A stretch of DNA of 54,947 nt, from assembly GCA_963831645.1 (NCBI GenBank), contig CAWHQZ010000020.1:1-54947 (forward strand), in the 5' to 3' direction. The notes below the pieces were generated by a model, which made no database searches, was not told where the DNA came from, and was given only the letters and a program-made list of their open reading frames with translations. The position numbers were made by a program, and so were the translations under genes. The first letter of the stretch is position 1; each line of letters starts with the position of its first letter. This DNA comes from CAWHQZ01 sp963831645. GTDB lineage: Bacteria > Pseudomonadota > Alphaproteobacteria > Rhizobiales > Aestuariivirgaceae. Positions 47,438 through 54,947 of this stretch are shown here, piece after piece.

Positions 47438-48434
47438 TCAGTTGCCGATGAAGTTGGCCTTGCCACCAGATCCTTGTGGAGGGAGGCCGCTGTTCGCCAG
47501 CCAGGCCTTGTACCATCGCGGTCATGGAGTTTGTCGAAGGCGCCCTGGCCATGACACTCCTTCGCACTGAGGCGTTCGCGAACTCTTGTGAACAGGTCGA
47601 TGTAGAAGTCGACCGCTGCCGTCGACGCGGCCGGCATGAAGATACCGCGCAGCATCGTGTAATGGATATCCAAGCTCGCTTCCTTGCAGGTCGGGTGTCG
47701 CTTCAGGCCATGGTGTTGGTGACCTTCTTGGTCATCGTAATGCGCTTGCTGTCGAACACGCAGAACGCCCTGCGTCGGCCTGGTCTTCCAGAAGGAGACC
47801 GCCGATCGACGTTGTTACCGTCGAATTGGCGCGATCCCCGACATAGCGCCTTGGCGACGTCATCCGCCGCCTTTTTCCGAGATGTATTTGAGTTTCGCGC
47901 GGGTCGCTGCTCCAGGCCGACCGATGATCGGCCTTGCTGGAGTGGTGCCCGCCATGACGAAGCTTGCCGTCGGCAGCCTTGGCGGGCATCGATAAATTCC
48001 CGCGCCGTCTTGGGGGGATTTGCGTTTACCCACAGCACGGTCTTGTTGAGCGCGAGCATGGCGACGGGCTGTTACAATTCTCCCAGCCAAGGGGATCCGG
48101 TAGCGAGTGGGTCGTGAACAGGCTGGAGAGGGTGACGATGATCTTGTTCGGATTTGCCTGCTGGAAGTCCTTCATGTCGAAGAAGCCTTCGCTGCTCGAT
48201 CCGCCGGCCTTGTTTCATGATGAGACGGTAGCGACTGCTCATGAGGTTGTGCTTCTGGACGATGCCCTGATCATGCGGGCCATTTGGTCGGCGCCGCCTC
48301 CCGTGCCGGTCGGCACGATGAATTCTACGTCTTGGTGGGCTTCGACTGGGCTTGCGCTTCACCGCGCCGGCGAAACTGATCACGCCGGCGAGCGCCGCCG
48401 GAATCGGCGATGTGACCTGAACCTTCTGGAACAT
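47438..48434 (-). CDS. tctC: Tripartite tricarboxylate transporter binding protein TctC (many frameshifts)
   Basis: The ATG at 48434 has a GGGAGGA site and gives a signal peptide (PIPAALAGVISFAGAVKAQA after correcting one base). Recognisable TctC pieces in different frames are FIVPTGTGGGADQMARMI, DFQQANPNKIIVTLSS, LALNKTVLWVNANPPKTARE, FMPAASTAAVDFYIDLF and the C-terminal SGLPPQGSGGKANFIG. The total span of about 331 codons is the family length. At least six indels make it unreadable as given. It is the first gene of the minus-strand cluster. Confidence 0.68.
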
Positions 48435-48554
48435 GGATTTTCCTCCCTGTTTCGTTTGCTCGGCTTTTGACGCGCTTGACCGGCGTTCTTTGTGTTTTAT
48501 CAGTTCGTCGACCGTGACCGCCTGCGAAAGGCAGGCAGGATCGGAGGCTGGCAT

Positions 48555-48590
48555 TTATCATACTGTGTACGCACTCTCTGGAACACAATG
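48555..48590 (-). promoter_or_regulatory. Candidate GntR operator/promoter upstream of tctC
   Basis: The minus strand contains TTCCAGAGAGTGCGTACACA followed by GTATGATAAATG. It shares the GTAC-ACAGTAT core with the segment before gntR. The TATGATAAA could also be a -10 element. The rest of 48591-48867 shows no gene. Confidence 0.3.
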
Positions 48591-48867
48591 CCTGCCGTGC
48601 TACCAGCTCCTGCGTTGTACTTTCACGGCCTTCGTCACGCGTGACGAGTTGTCCTCCGCTGCCTCTGGTTTCGCAAGTTCAGCGCAAAGAATGTCTGCTT
48701 TAGACGATCCGGTCGGAGCGGTCAGCTGCGTAACCGTTCCACCCGTAGTGCCTGCAGAGTGAAAGAATGTTTGGGGCCGTCCTGAACTGGCTGGGGCGCC
48801 AGGATTTTCAGCTGAAGCTGTATACGATTGAAAACAATAGGTTTTTCTTGTAGTTGAGCAGATAAAA

Positions 48868-48915
48868 CTGTTACGCAGAACTGTGACACATGCTCCAAAA
48901 GCGTAACAGTCACAG
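48868..48915 (+). repeat. Compound dyad upstream of the integrase
   Basis: CTGTTACGC (48868-48876) and GCGTAACAG (48901-48909) are perfect inverted 9-mers. ACTGTGAC (48880-48887) pairs loosely with GTCACAG just after. The structure ends 23 bp before the recombinase start. It could be an operator for the recombinase promoter or an arm-type site. Confidence 0.55.
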
Positions 48916-48937
48916 CTGTCAAAAGAAGGGGAAGAAC

Positions 48938-50663
48938 ATGGGGCCGCTTCAAATTCAACGCCGCCTCGGTTCAAAAAACTACGATGCTCGCGCCAAGAAT
49001 CCCAATGACTTGCCTCTCGCTCTGCAAAAGGAAAAAATGAGCTGTGGAACTGCTGAAGCAAAAGCGATCCGGCTGAAGCGAAGCGGTGGGGCGATATAGT
49101 GCTCGATGCGTGTATTTCGACTTCGCCACCCGCGCGTCATCGAGGTCCTTATCCGAGTACGATCTCCAGGAGGCCGTATGGCAAGCGTTACCAGGAGCTG
49201 CTCGAAGCCGACCAGCAGTTCGGCATCGCTGCGGACGACAAGGACCTAGACAAGATATACGCACATGTCGTTGGAGTTCGGTGAGTATGACCTTCACGCA
49301 TACTGAATTTTTGAGTTCATCCGCGACCGCTTCGAGGTCGAAAAGCAGCAGCGGGCCGAACGCCTCGCCACTGCAGGAGGAGGCGGCACGCGGCGAACAC
49401 TGATCGGTCGCCGATCAGGTCAAGCTGCACGAGGAAAGCCCTGACTACCGGAAACTCGCCCACGCCCTGCAGCGGGCCGAGATTGAGGCACTCAAACGTG
49501 CCCAGGAGCGTGACCGAGGTGAGTTTGGTGGAAAGCCTAACGACGAATTCATACGTCCACCTGTCGCTGGTGTCAGTGGCAAGAAGGGCGAAATCATGGG
49601 CCTGTTCGAAAGCTATGCGGCCGAAAACCCGCTCCAGGTCCGAGTTGACACGCTGAACCAGTCGCGGATGGCGGTTCGGCTGTTTGTGGACACAGTGGGA
49701 GACCGCTTCCCGGTGTCCATGATGGACAAGAAGGTCGTGCGCAATTGGAAGGCCCTGCTTCTAAAATACCCCGTCAAGGCGGCTGAGATGACGGCCTTCA
49801 AAGGCATGTCGCTTCGCGAAACCGTCATCGCTAACGAGAAGGTCGGGAAGCCGGTCATCTCCCCCAGGACCGTCAACCGGTATCTGAGCGGGCTTGGTGC
49901 GTTCTGCGACTGGCTGATGAACCACGAATATTTGAACGCAAACCCCACCCACAATCTCTACATCCGTCAAGACAAGTCGCGCCGAGCGACGAAGCCCTTC
50001 TCCTCCGAGCAGCTCCAGACCCTCTTCAACTCCCCACTGTTCACCGGCTGCCAGTCCAATGACAAGTGGCACCTGCCCGGCGATCACCGGATCCGCGATC
50101 ATCGATACTGGTTGCCGCTGATCATGCTCTACAGCGGAGCTCGCCCCGGTGAGATCGCCCAGCTGCTTGTTGACGACGTGCACCAATCGCACGGACGCTG
50201 GATCATTCACATCACCGAGGAACGTGACGATACCAAGAGCACCAAGACGAAGGGCTCAATGCGCGTGCTGCCGGTGCATCCCGAGCTCGAGAAGCTTGGC
50301 TTCATCGCCTATCACCGGTCGATGGTGGAGCGTGGAGAGAAGCGGCTCTTTCCTGACGCCGAGCGGAATGCCCGAGGGCAGATGGCCGCAGAGTTCGACC
50401 GCGACATTAATCGCTATCTGACGCGCATTGGAATCAAGCACGGTCGAGGCTTGAGCCTCTACAGCCTTCGCCACGGTTTCGCCGACGCTCTCCGTCTCGC
50501 TGGGTTTTTGGATGAGCAGTTCGGAATACTGCTCGGTCACACCAATCACACCATGACTGGGCGATACGGCACCCTGCAGCAAGGCATGTTGCGCCAGCGC
50601 GCCGAGATGATCGATGCAGTCAGCTATCCCGGTCTGAACCTCAGTCCGCTCTATCCGAGCTGA
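48938..50663 (+). CDS. Tyrosine recombinase/integrase (N-terminal half frameshifted)
   Basis: The ATG at 48938 follows GAAGGGGAAG and opens an SAM-like N-terminal region (RLGSKNYDARAKNPNDLPLA, as in phage-type integrases). It is broken by several shifts between about 49050 and 49560. From 49596 the frame is clean: core-binding domain, then catalytic motifs Arg in LYSGARPGEIAQL, Lys in KSTKTKGSMRVLPVHP, LRHGFADALR, and Tyr in LGHTNHTMTGRYG. It probably belonged to an integrated element. No tRNA or att pair is visible in the window. Confidence 0.85.
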
Positions 50664-50699
50664 CGGGCGTCGACTCATTTGCAAGCAGCGTGCTCTAGC

Positions 50700-50832
50700 T
50701 CATAAGGACTTCATCAGCCTCAATCCCTGCAGCAGCTCTGTCCGTCGCATCCTCGCCCCCTCGTTTGGGGCAATACAAAAACCGGACAGATCGTGTGCTA
50801 CAAGAACCGGTCATATCGTGTGCTATCGACAC
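50700..50832 (-). mobile_element. Insertion sequence end fragment with transposase start
   Basis: On the minus strand, two 25-bp units (core ACCGGNCANATCGTGTGCT on the plus strand, 50775-50799 and 50800-50824) precede an ATG at 50750. The frame MRRTELLQGLRLMKSL ends at a stop. The peptide resembles the opening of ISNCY-type transposases (MRxTELLQxxRxMKFE). Only this end remains, joined to the recombinase's downstream DNA. Confidence 0.5.
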
Positions 50833-50911
50833 ACTGCAAGCGACAAGCTGACACTCCGCCGCTTCGGCGGTAGAATACATCACTATCTCCCGCGATAATG
50901 AGGAGAATGCC

Positions 50912-51502
50912 ATGCAAGCCGCTCGTGAAATGTCCCCTTCACTACCTGACCGTCCGATGCTGCACGCGCTCGCCCAGCGCTGGTGGCTCTTGTTGCTGCG
51001 AGGAATCGCTGCAGTTGTCTTTGGCGCTCTCGCATTCATCTGGCCTGCAATCACCTTGGTGACGCTGGTGCTGTTTTACGGCGCCTACGCCTTGGTCGAC
51101 GGCGTTCTCTCACTTGCAGCTGCCTTCAGCGGCGGCGCCAAGCCAGTCCCCACTTGGTGGCTCGTCGTGGTGGGGCTCCTCGGCATCGCCGCTGGTATCG
51201 TGACGTTCCTGTGGCCCGGCATGACCGCGATCGTGCTCATGCTGTTTATCGGGGCCTGGGCGCTGGCGCACGGCATCTTCGAGATCATCGGCGCGATTCA
51301 GCTACGCAAGGAGATCGATAACGAATGGATGCTGATCCTCGGCGGTGTGCTCTCGGTAATCTTTGGTGCCATCGTCCTTTTTGCGCCGGGTGCCGGAGCA
51401 CTCGGGCTGATCTGGGCCATCGCCGCCTACTCGATCGTGTTCGGCATCAGCTTCATCGCGCTTTCCCTACGGCTGCGGAAGCACAGTCACGGTCCGACAT
51501 AG
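50912..51502 (+). CDS. HdeD family (DUF308) membrane protein
   Basis: The 196-residue protein has six hydrophobic helices in the paired-repeat pattern of HdeD/DUF308, for example LLLRGIAAVVFGALAFIWPA, LVVVGLLGIAAGIVTFLWPG and LILGGVLSVIFGAIVLFAPG. HdeD is linked to acid resistance in E. coli. The molecular role is unknown. The TGAGGAGA site sits 8 bp before the ATG. An acid-stress role would fit the decarboxylase island, but it is 27 kb away. Confidence 0.88.
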   Translation: MQAAREMSPSLPDRPMLHALAQRWWLLLLRGIAAVVFGALAFIWPAITLVTLVLFYGAYALVDGVLSLAAAFSGGAKPVPTWWLVVVGLLGIAAGIVTFLWPGMTAIVLMLFIGAWALAHGIFEIIGAIQLRKEIDNEWMLILGGVLSVIFGAIVLFAPGAGALGLIWAIAAYSIVFGISFIALSLRLRKHSHGPT

Positions 51503-51815
51503 CCATTGTGCGCGACAGCGGTTTTACCTGATCATCGATCTCCTCGTAGGGCTGCTCACCGACATTGACAGCGTGGTGAAAGCGGTCAGTCGGCTCATCC
51601 CAGTCCGCGTGGCCTGGAGAGACCTCGAACCGCTGGCTCGCACCACCGTCGCGGTGTTCGATGGCGAGAGCATCGCCACAGAGAACCACCGTTACTCGAT
51701 GAAACGGATCACGATGCCAGGGCGGCTCACCGGGTTCGAGGCGCGGCCGACGCACGACGCACGAGAGTCGTTCCGCGTTGAAAGAGTGTCTCGTCGGCGA
51801 TCGGTGGCACCTTGG
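51453..51815 (-). CDS. Small cupin-fold protein (frameshifted N-terminus)
   Basis: The minus strand encodes RPRLEPGEPPWHRDPFHRVT, then VVLCGDALAIEHRDGG and HAVNVGEQPYEEID. This is a single cupin barrel with the metal-type HxH-like first motif reduced to HRDPFH. Upstream codons in another frame (IADETLFQ) look like the usual N-terminus, so one base is off near 51790. The 3' end overlaps the HdeD gene. No substrate can be named. The interval 51816-52043 is empty. Confidence 0.45.
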   Translation of the reverse strand, partial: PRCHRSPTRHSFNAERLSCVVRRPRLEPGEPPWHRDPFHRVTVVLCGDALAIEHRDGGASQRFEVSPGHADWDEPTDRFHHAVNVGEQPYEEIDDQVKPLSRTMAMSDRDCASAAVGKAR

Positions 51816-52043
51816 TCATTCGAGAAAGTTAAAGCCGATCTCGGGGGTTTACTGCAGCAGTGAGCGCAAATGGGCGCACAGGGCGTTTTAAGCGCTCAAA
51901 CGCGGCTATTCCACAGCGCTGAAGTTTTTCCCCGCTCAGTGACGCTCTGTGCGCGCTTGAAACCTAACCTACTTCTTTTGAAATGGCGAGCGCCTTCACC
52001 GAGCAAGCTTTGTGCACTCGCGAAATGGCTATGAGAAAGAGCA

Positions 52044-53013
52044 TCATTTGCGCTGCTTTGCGGCATTTTCCGCCATCGGACAGAGAATTTCATACAACAT
52101 AGTCACGCCTGCGTAGGCGGTCATGCCGGTAGGATCGAACGGCGGAGAGACTTCGACGACATCGGCGCCAACGATGTTCAATCCACGCAATCCACGCAGT
52201 AGCTGCTGGGCTTCGAAGGTCGTAAAGCCGCCGATCTCGGGCGTGCCAGTGCCCGGCGCGTGGACGGGATCGAGCATGTCGATATCGAAGCTCACATAGG
52301 TCTCGTCACTGCCTGCGACCTGGCGTGCAATCTCCATCACTCTTTTGGGGGCCCAGCTCCTTGGCTTCCTCGATACGCATGAGGCGCACACCCATTTTCT
52401 CGCCATACTCGAAATCATCGAGATCGTTCATCGAACCGCGCAGTCCGATCTGGATGGTGCGCTTCGGATCGAGCACACCTTCTTCGATCGCTCGCCTGAA
52501 GGGTGTTCCATGTGTGTATTTGAACCCGCCGTAAAAGCTATCATACAGGTCCGTGTGGGCATCGAAATGGATCATGCCGACCGGCGCTTTCTCGCCTAGC
52601 GCGCGCAGAACTGGAAGCGAGCAAAGATGGTCGCCACCGGCCGAGAGCGGGCGAATGCCACTCTTCACGAGCTTCTTGAAATAGGTTTCGATTCTTTTCA
52701 GCGCGTCATCGACATTCGCTGGATTGACCGGGCAGTCGCCAAGATCTGCCACATTGGCGAGGTCATAGGGACGTATATGGGAAGTCTGATGCATCTGCCG
52801 CACCATGGAGGATTGGTCGCGCATCTGGCGTGGGGCGTGGCGGGGTCCTGGCCTATTGGTCGTGCCGCCATCCCAGGGGATGCCGACGATGCCAATGTCG
52901 ATATCTCTGGCCTCGTCCAACGCTATGTGCGGCAGCCTGTAGAAGGTGGACATGCCGGCGAAGCGTGGAATTTCCAAGCCCGGCACGGGCTGATTGAATG
53001 GTTTTCTCGACAT
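52044..53013 (-). CDS. speB: Ureohydrolase, agmatinase family (one frameshift)
   Basis: The product of about 322 residues is of the arginase/agmatinase fold. Mn ligands are seen in SAGGDHLCS, HFDAHTDLY and SFDIDMLDPVHAPGTGTPE. One base is out near 52350 between EEAKELGPQK and VMEIARQVAG. Agmatinase (agmatine to putrescine and urea) is plausible and would act on the arginine decarboxylase product. Guanidinobutyrase and guanidinopropionase share these motifs. It forms a minus-strand run with the NTF2-like and M20 genes, suggesting a guanidino-compound role. Confidence 0.85.
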
Positions 53014-53139
53014 GGATGCTCCTTAAAAATTCCATGAACGCACGCTTTCCGAGAGCGGTGCTGTTCAGGAGTTCCACCGACCTCCAAACTTGAGTGACCG
53101 GGGTCTGCCACGTCGTAGTTAACCCTGAGCAGAAGGTCA

Positions 53140-53697
53140 TCAACGCTCCGGCAGAATCGGACGAACCTCATTCAAGTAGCGCTCGACAGATCCAAGACCC
53201 TCTATGCACGGCATCTCGCTCGCGGCCTCATCGGGCCTGCACCAGGGATAAGGCAAGCTGGTGATCCAGCCCATGATCCTATCGAGCTCATTTGCCGGAA
53301 AGACCTGCATCACATCGATGGTGATGATCAGCTTGTCGATCAGGCACCGTGCGTCGGACGTGAAAAACCAATCGTAGCGCCCACTCCCAACCCGGATCGG
53401 GCCGTTGTTCTTGGCCGACATGGCAACCAGCCAGTGGCATGGAAAGTGATGTCGATTGGCATCCGTTGGTCGCGCAAGGCAGAAGGTGTAGACATTCTCG
53501 AAATCATTCGCGAAGCGACGGCCAAGAATCTCTTCAATCGCGGCCACGCCCTTGGCCGAACTTGGAAAGGAAATGGCTTCGGTATTTACGACCATTTCCA
53601 GCTGGGCATCTTCAGCAAAGGCGCGCCGCATCAGAAACGGACGGTTTCCGTCCTTCGCGTAGAAATATGTGCTGACGGCCTCACGGGGGCTCGGCAT
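53140..53697 (-). CDS. NTF2/SnoaL-like protein
   Basis: The 185-residue protein from MPSPREAVSTYFYAKDGNRP onward has the cone-shaped NTF2-like pattern: FLMRRAFAEDAQLEMVVNTE, then a beta-rich half (HFPCHWLVAMSAKNNGPIRV, SGRYDWFFT). Such domains serve as isomerases, dehydratases or binding modules, and no catalytic residues stand out. An in-frame ATG at 53712 would add five residues. It lies between the M20 peptidase and ureohydrolase genes. Confidence 0.65.
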   Translation of the reverse strand: MPSPREAVSTYFYAKDGNRPFLMRRAFAEDAQLEMVVNTEAISFPSSAKGVAAIEEILGRRFANDFENVYTFCLARPTDANRHHFPCHWLVAMSAKNNGPIRVGSGRYDWFFTSDARCLIDKLIITIDVMQVFPANELDRIMGWITSLPYPWCRPDEAASEMPCIEGLGSVERYLNEVRPILPER

Positions 53698-53748
53698 GTG
53701 GTCTTCCCTCAATGGCGTTTTCCAGAGCCTCGACAGGAGTAGCCGGAT

Positions 53749-54867
53749 TCACGTCAACGTCTCGAACAGCCGGCGCAGCAAAGTCATACGTGGCACTAGC
53801 GACGACACATAAAGGTGCTCGTTCAGGGTATGCGAGCCGTCGCCGTCGACGCCAAGACCGTCGAGCGTCGGCACTTTGTGGGCCGTGAAGTTGCCATCGC
53901 TGCCGGCGCCCGTGGCGCAGTCCGCAAGATCGAATCCGATCTCCCTGGCTAGCACCTTGGCGCGATCGAACAGCATGGCGATGCCAGCGTTCTTCTCGAA
54001 TGGGGGTCGGTTGAGTTCGCCGGCCACCGTGATCCGGACATCGGGATTATAAGGTCGTAGGCTTCGCAAGTGGACCTCCATGGCTTCTGCGTCGGCCAGG
54101 GACCTGATCCGCATGTCGATGGTTGCGTGGCAGAACTGCGGCACGGTGTTGTCGGCAGTGCCGCCCCTGATCTGCCCGATGTTGAAGGTGATACCGCGCT
54201 CGTAGTCAGTCAGCGCCTCGATCGCCACCACATGCTTGGCAATCTCGACGATCGCGCTACGCCCCTCCTGATGGCGGCTGCCCGAATGCGCCGGCCGGCC
54301 CTCCGCCTCCAGCAGGTAATGGCCAACTCCTTTGCGGGCTGTAACAAGCTTGCCGCCGTCGCGCGCCGGCTCGACAACGAGCACGTATTTGGCAGCATCG
54401 GCCGCGCGCTCGATGAGCTCTCGCGAGGTTGGGCTGCCGACTTCCTCATCGGAAACGTAAATGAGGCGGATCGGCAGAGGCGTGGTGCGGCCGGCGGCAA
54501 CAATCGAGCGGAATGCTTCAAATGCCAGATAGGCGCCACCCTTCATGTCGTAGATACCGGGTCCGAACGCGCGGTCGCCCTCGACCCGGAAGGGGAGAGT
54601 GTTGATGGTGCCGCGGGGGTGCACCGTGTCGAGATGGGCGAGCACCAGGATACCGGGTCCGTCGCTACCCCATGGACTTGAGATCGCCAGGTGATCCGCC
54701 CGCCCGTCGCGGCCGGCAATGCGCTCGATCCTGGCGCCAGCCTCGACATAACCCTCGGCGACGCGCGTCATCAGGCGATTGACGCCTTCAATATCGGCCG
54801 TATGGCTCTCGACCTCGACCCAGTGGCAGATGCCGTCGAGAATCTCCCCGGCCGTGAGTGTATGCAT
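53749..54867 (-). CDS. M20 family metallopeptidase (carboxypeptidase G2-like)
   Basis: The 372-residue two-domain zinc hydrolase has metal ligands in VLAHLDTVHP, GIYDMKGGAY, the catalytic Glu pair in DEEVGS, and GDGSHTLNEHL at the C-terminus. The dimerisation domain (about 175-285) is present (HYLLEAEGRPAHSGSRHQEG). It would cleave an N-acyl amino acid or dipeptide such as a glutamate conjugate. The substrate is unknown. It leads the minus-strand run toward the ureohydrolase. The last 80 bp of the window show nothing. Confidence 0.88.
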   Translation of the reverse strand: MHTLTAGEILDGICHWVEVESHTADIEGVNRLMTRVAEGYVEAGARIERIAGRDGRADHLAISSPWGSDGPGILVLAHLDTVHPRGTINTLPFRVEGDRAFGPGIYDMKGGAYLAFEAFRSIVAAGRTTPLPIRLIYVSDEEVGSPTSRELIERAADAAKYVLVVEPARDGGKLVTARKGVGHYLLEAEGRPAHSGSRHQEGRSAIVEIAKHVVAIEALTDYERGITFNIGQIRGGTADNTVPQFCHATIDMRIRSLADAEAMEVHLRSLRPYNPDVRITVAGELNRPPFEKNAGIAMLFDRAKVLAREIGFDLADCATGAGSDGNFTAHKVPTLDGLGVDGDGSHTLNEHLYVSSLVPRMTLLRRLFETLT

Positions 54868-54947
54868 GATTTCCCCTTGAGCCTATCGGACTGTAACTGG
54901 CGCTTCGGCTTCCTAGCAGATCGTCTATCGACGCTCACTTTTGGGTC

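Noticed and set aside
50775..50824. Possible CRISPR repeats
   Set aside because: Only two adjacent 25-bp units without spacers, and they lie in an IS end.
51573..51863. Plus-strand 96-codon frame
   Set aside because: The opposite strand encodes recognisable cupin segments, so this is taken as the shadow.

Overview
The window looks like chromosome of an alphaproteobacterium of the Hyphomicrobiales, close to the Bradyrhizobium/Rhodopseudomonas group. This is inferred from high-GC codon use, FixK/FNR-type boxes, DUF2092 and GYD-domain proteins, IS66 debris, and a formyl-CoA transferase cluster with a tripartite tricarboxylate transporter. No rRNA, tRNA or CRISPR array was seen.

Region 1 (0-24 kb) is a basic-amino-acid and polyamine island. 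It holds a secretory-type M14 carboxypeptidase, the complete arginine deiminase pathway (arcA-arcB-arcC), an AdiC/ArcD-like antiporter, an outer-membrane porin, and four full-size wing-type PLP decarboxylases: two AdiA-like, one CadA/Ldc-like and one SpeF-like. The SpeF-like gene is followed by its PotE antiporter and a periplasmic amino-acid-binding protein. Together these would liberate and import Arg/Lys/Orn, make ATP from arginine, and consume protons by decarboxylation/antiport. Broken pieces of the same gene types lie between the intact genes (M14 tail, carbamate-kinase-like tail, decarboxylase head and tail, potE head), so the island grew and decayed by repeated duplication.

Region 2 (24-36.5 kb) carries small secreted or membrane proteins. 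A DUF2092 operon is present as an inverted duplication with one arm deleted, and there are two GYD-domain paralogues with duplicated promoters. Also here are a Cys-rich repeat protein, SulP and VIT-type transporters, a 3-hydroxybutyrate dehydrogenase, a DUF2254 protein and a Tyr/Arg-rich secreted protein. Ten FixK/FNR boxes, TTG(A/C)-N6-(T/G)CAA, lie in intergenic DNA between 7.3 and 36.5 kb, often 45-120 bp upstream of starts, which points to oxygen-limitation control.

Region 3 (36.6-48.5 kb) starts with an eight-CXXCH cytochrome carrying a repeat-rich C-terminus. It is followed by a minus-strand cluster: tctC-tctB-tctA transporter, GntR/FCD regulator, ThDP-dependent 2-hydroxyacyl-CoA lyase/oxalyl-CoA decarboxylase homologue, formyl-CoA:oxalate CoA-transferase and an ADP-forming acyl-CoA synthetase. 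This suggests use of oxalate or a related 2-hydroxy acid.

Region 4 (48.6-54.9 kb) has a tyrosine recombinase, an IS end fragment, an HdeD-like protein, a cupin, a ureohydrolase (agmatinase family), an NTF2-like protein and an M20 peptidase.

Many otherwise well-conserved genes are split by single-base frameshifts. They are concentrated at 42-50 kb, where nearly every gene is broken, so consensus indel errors are likely. Frameshifted genes are given here as single spans.
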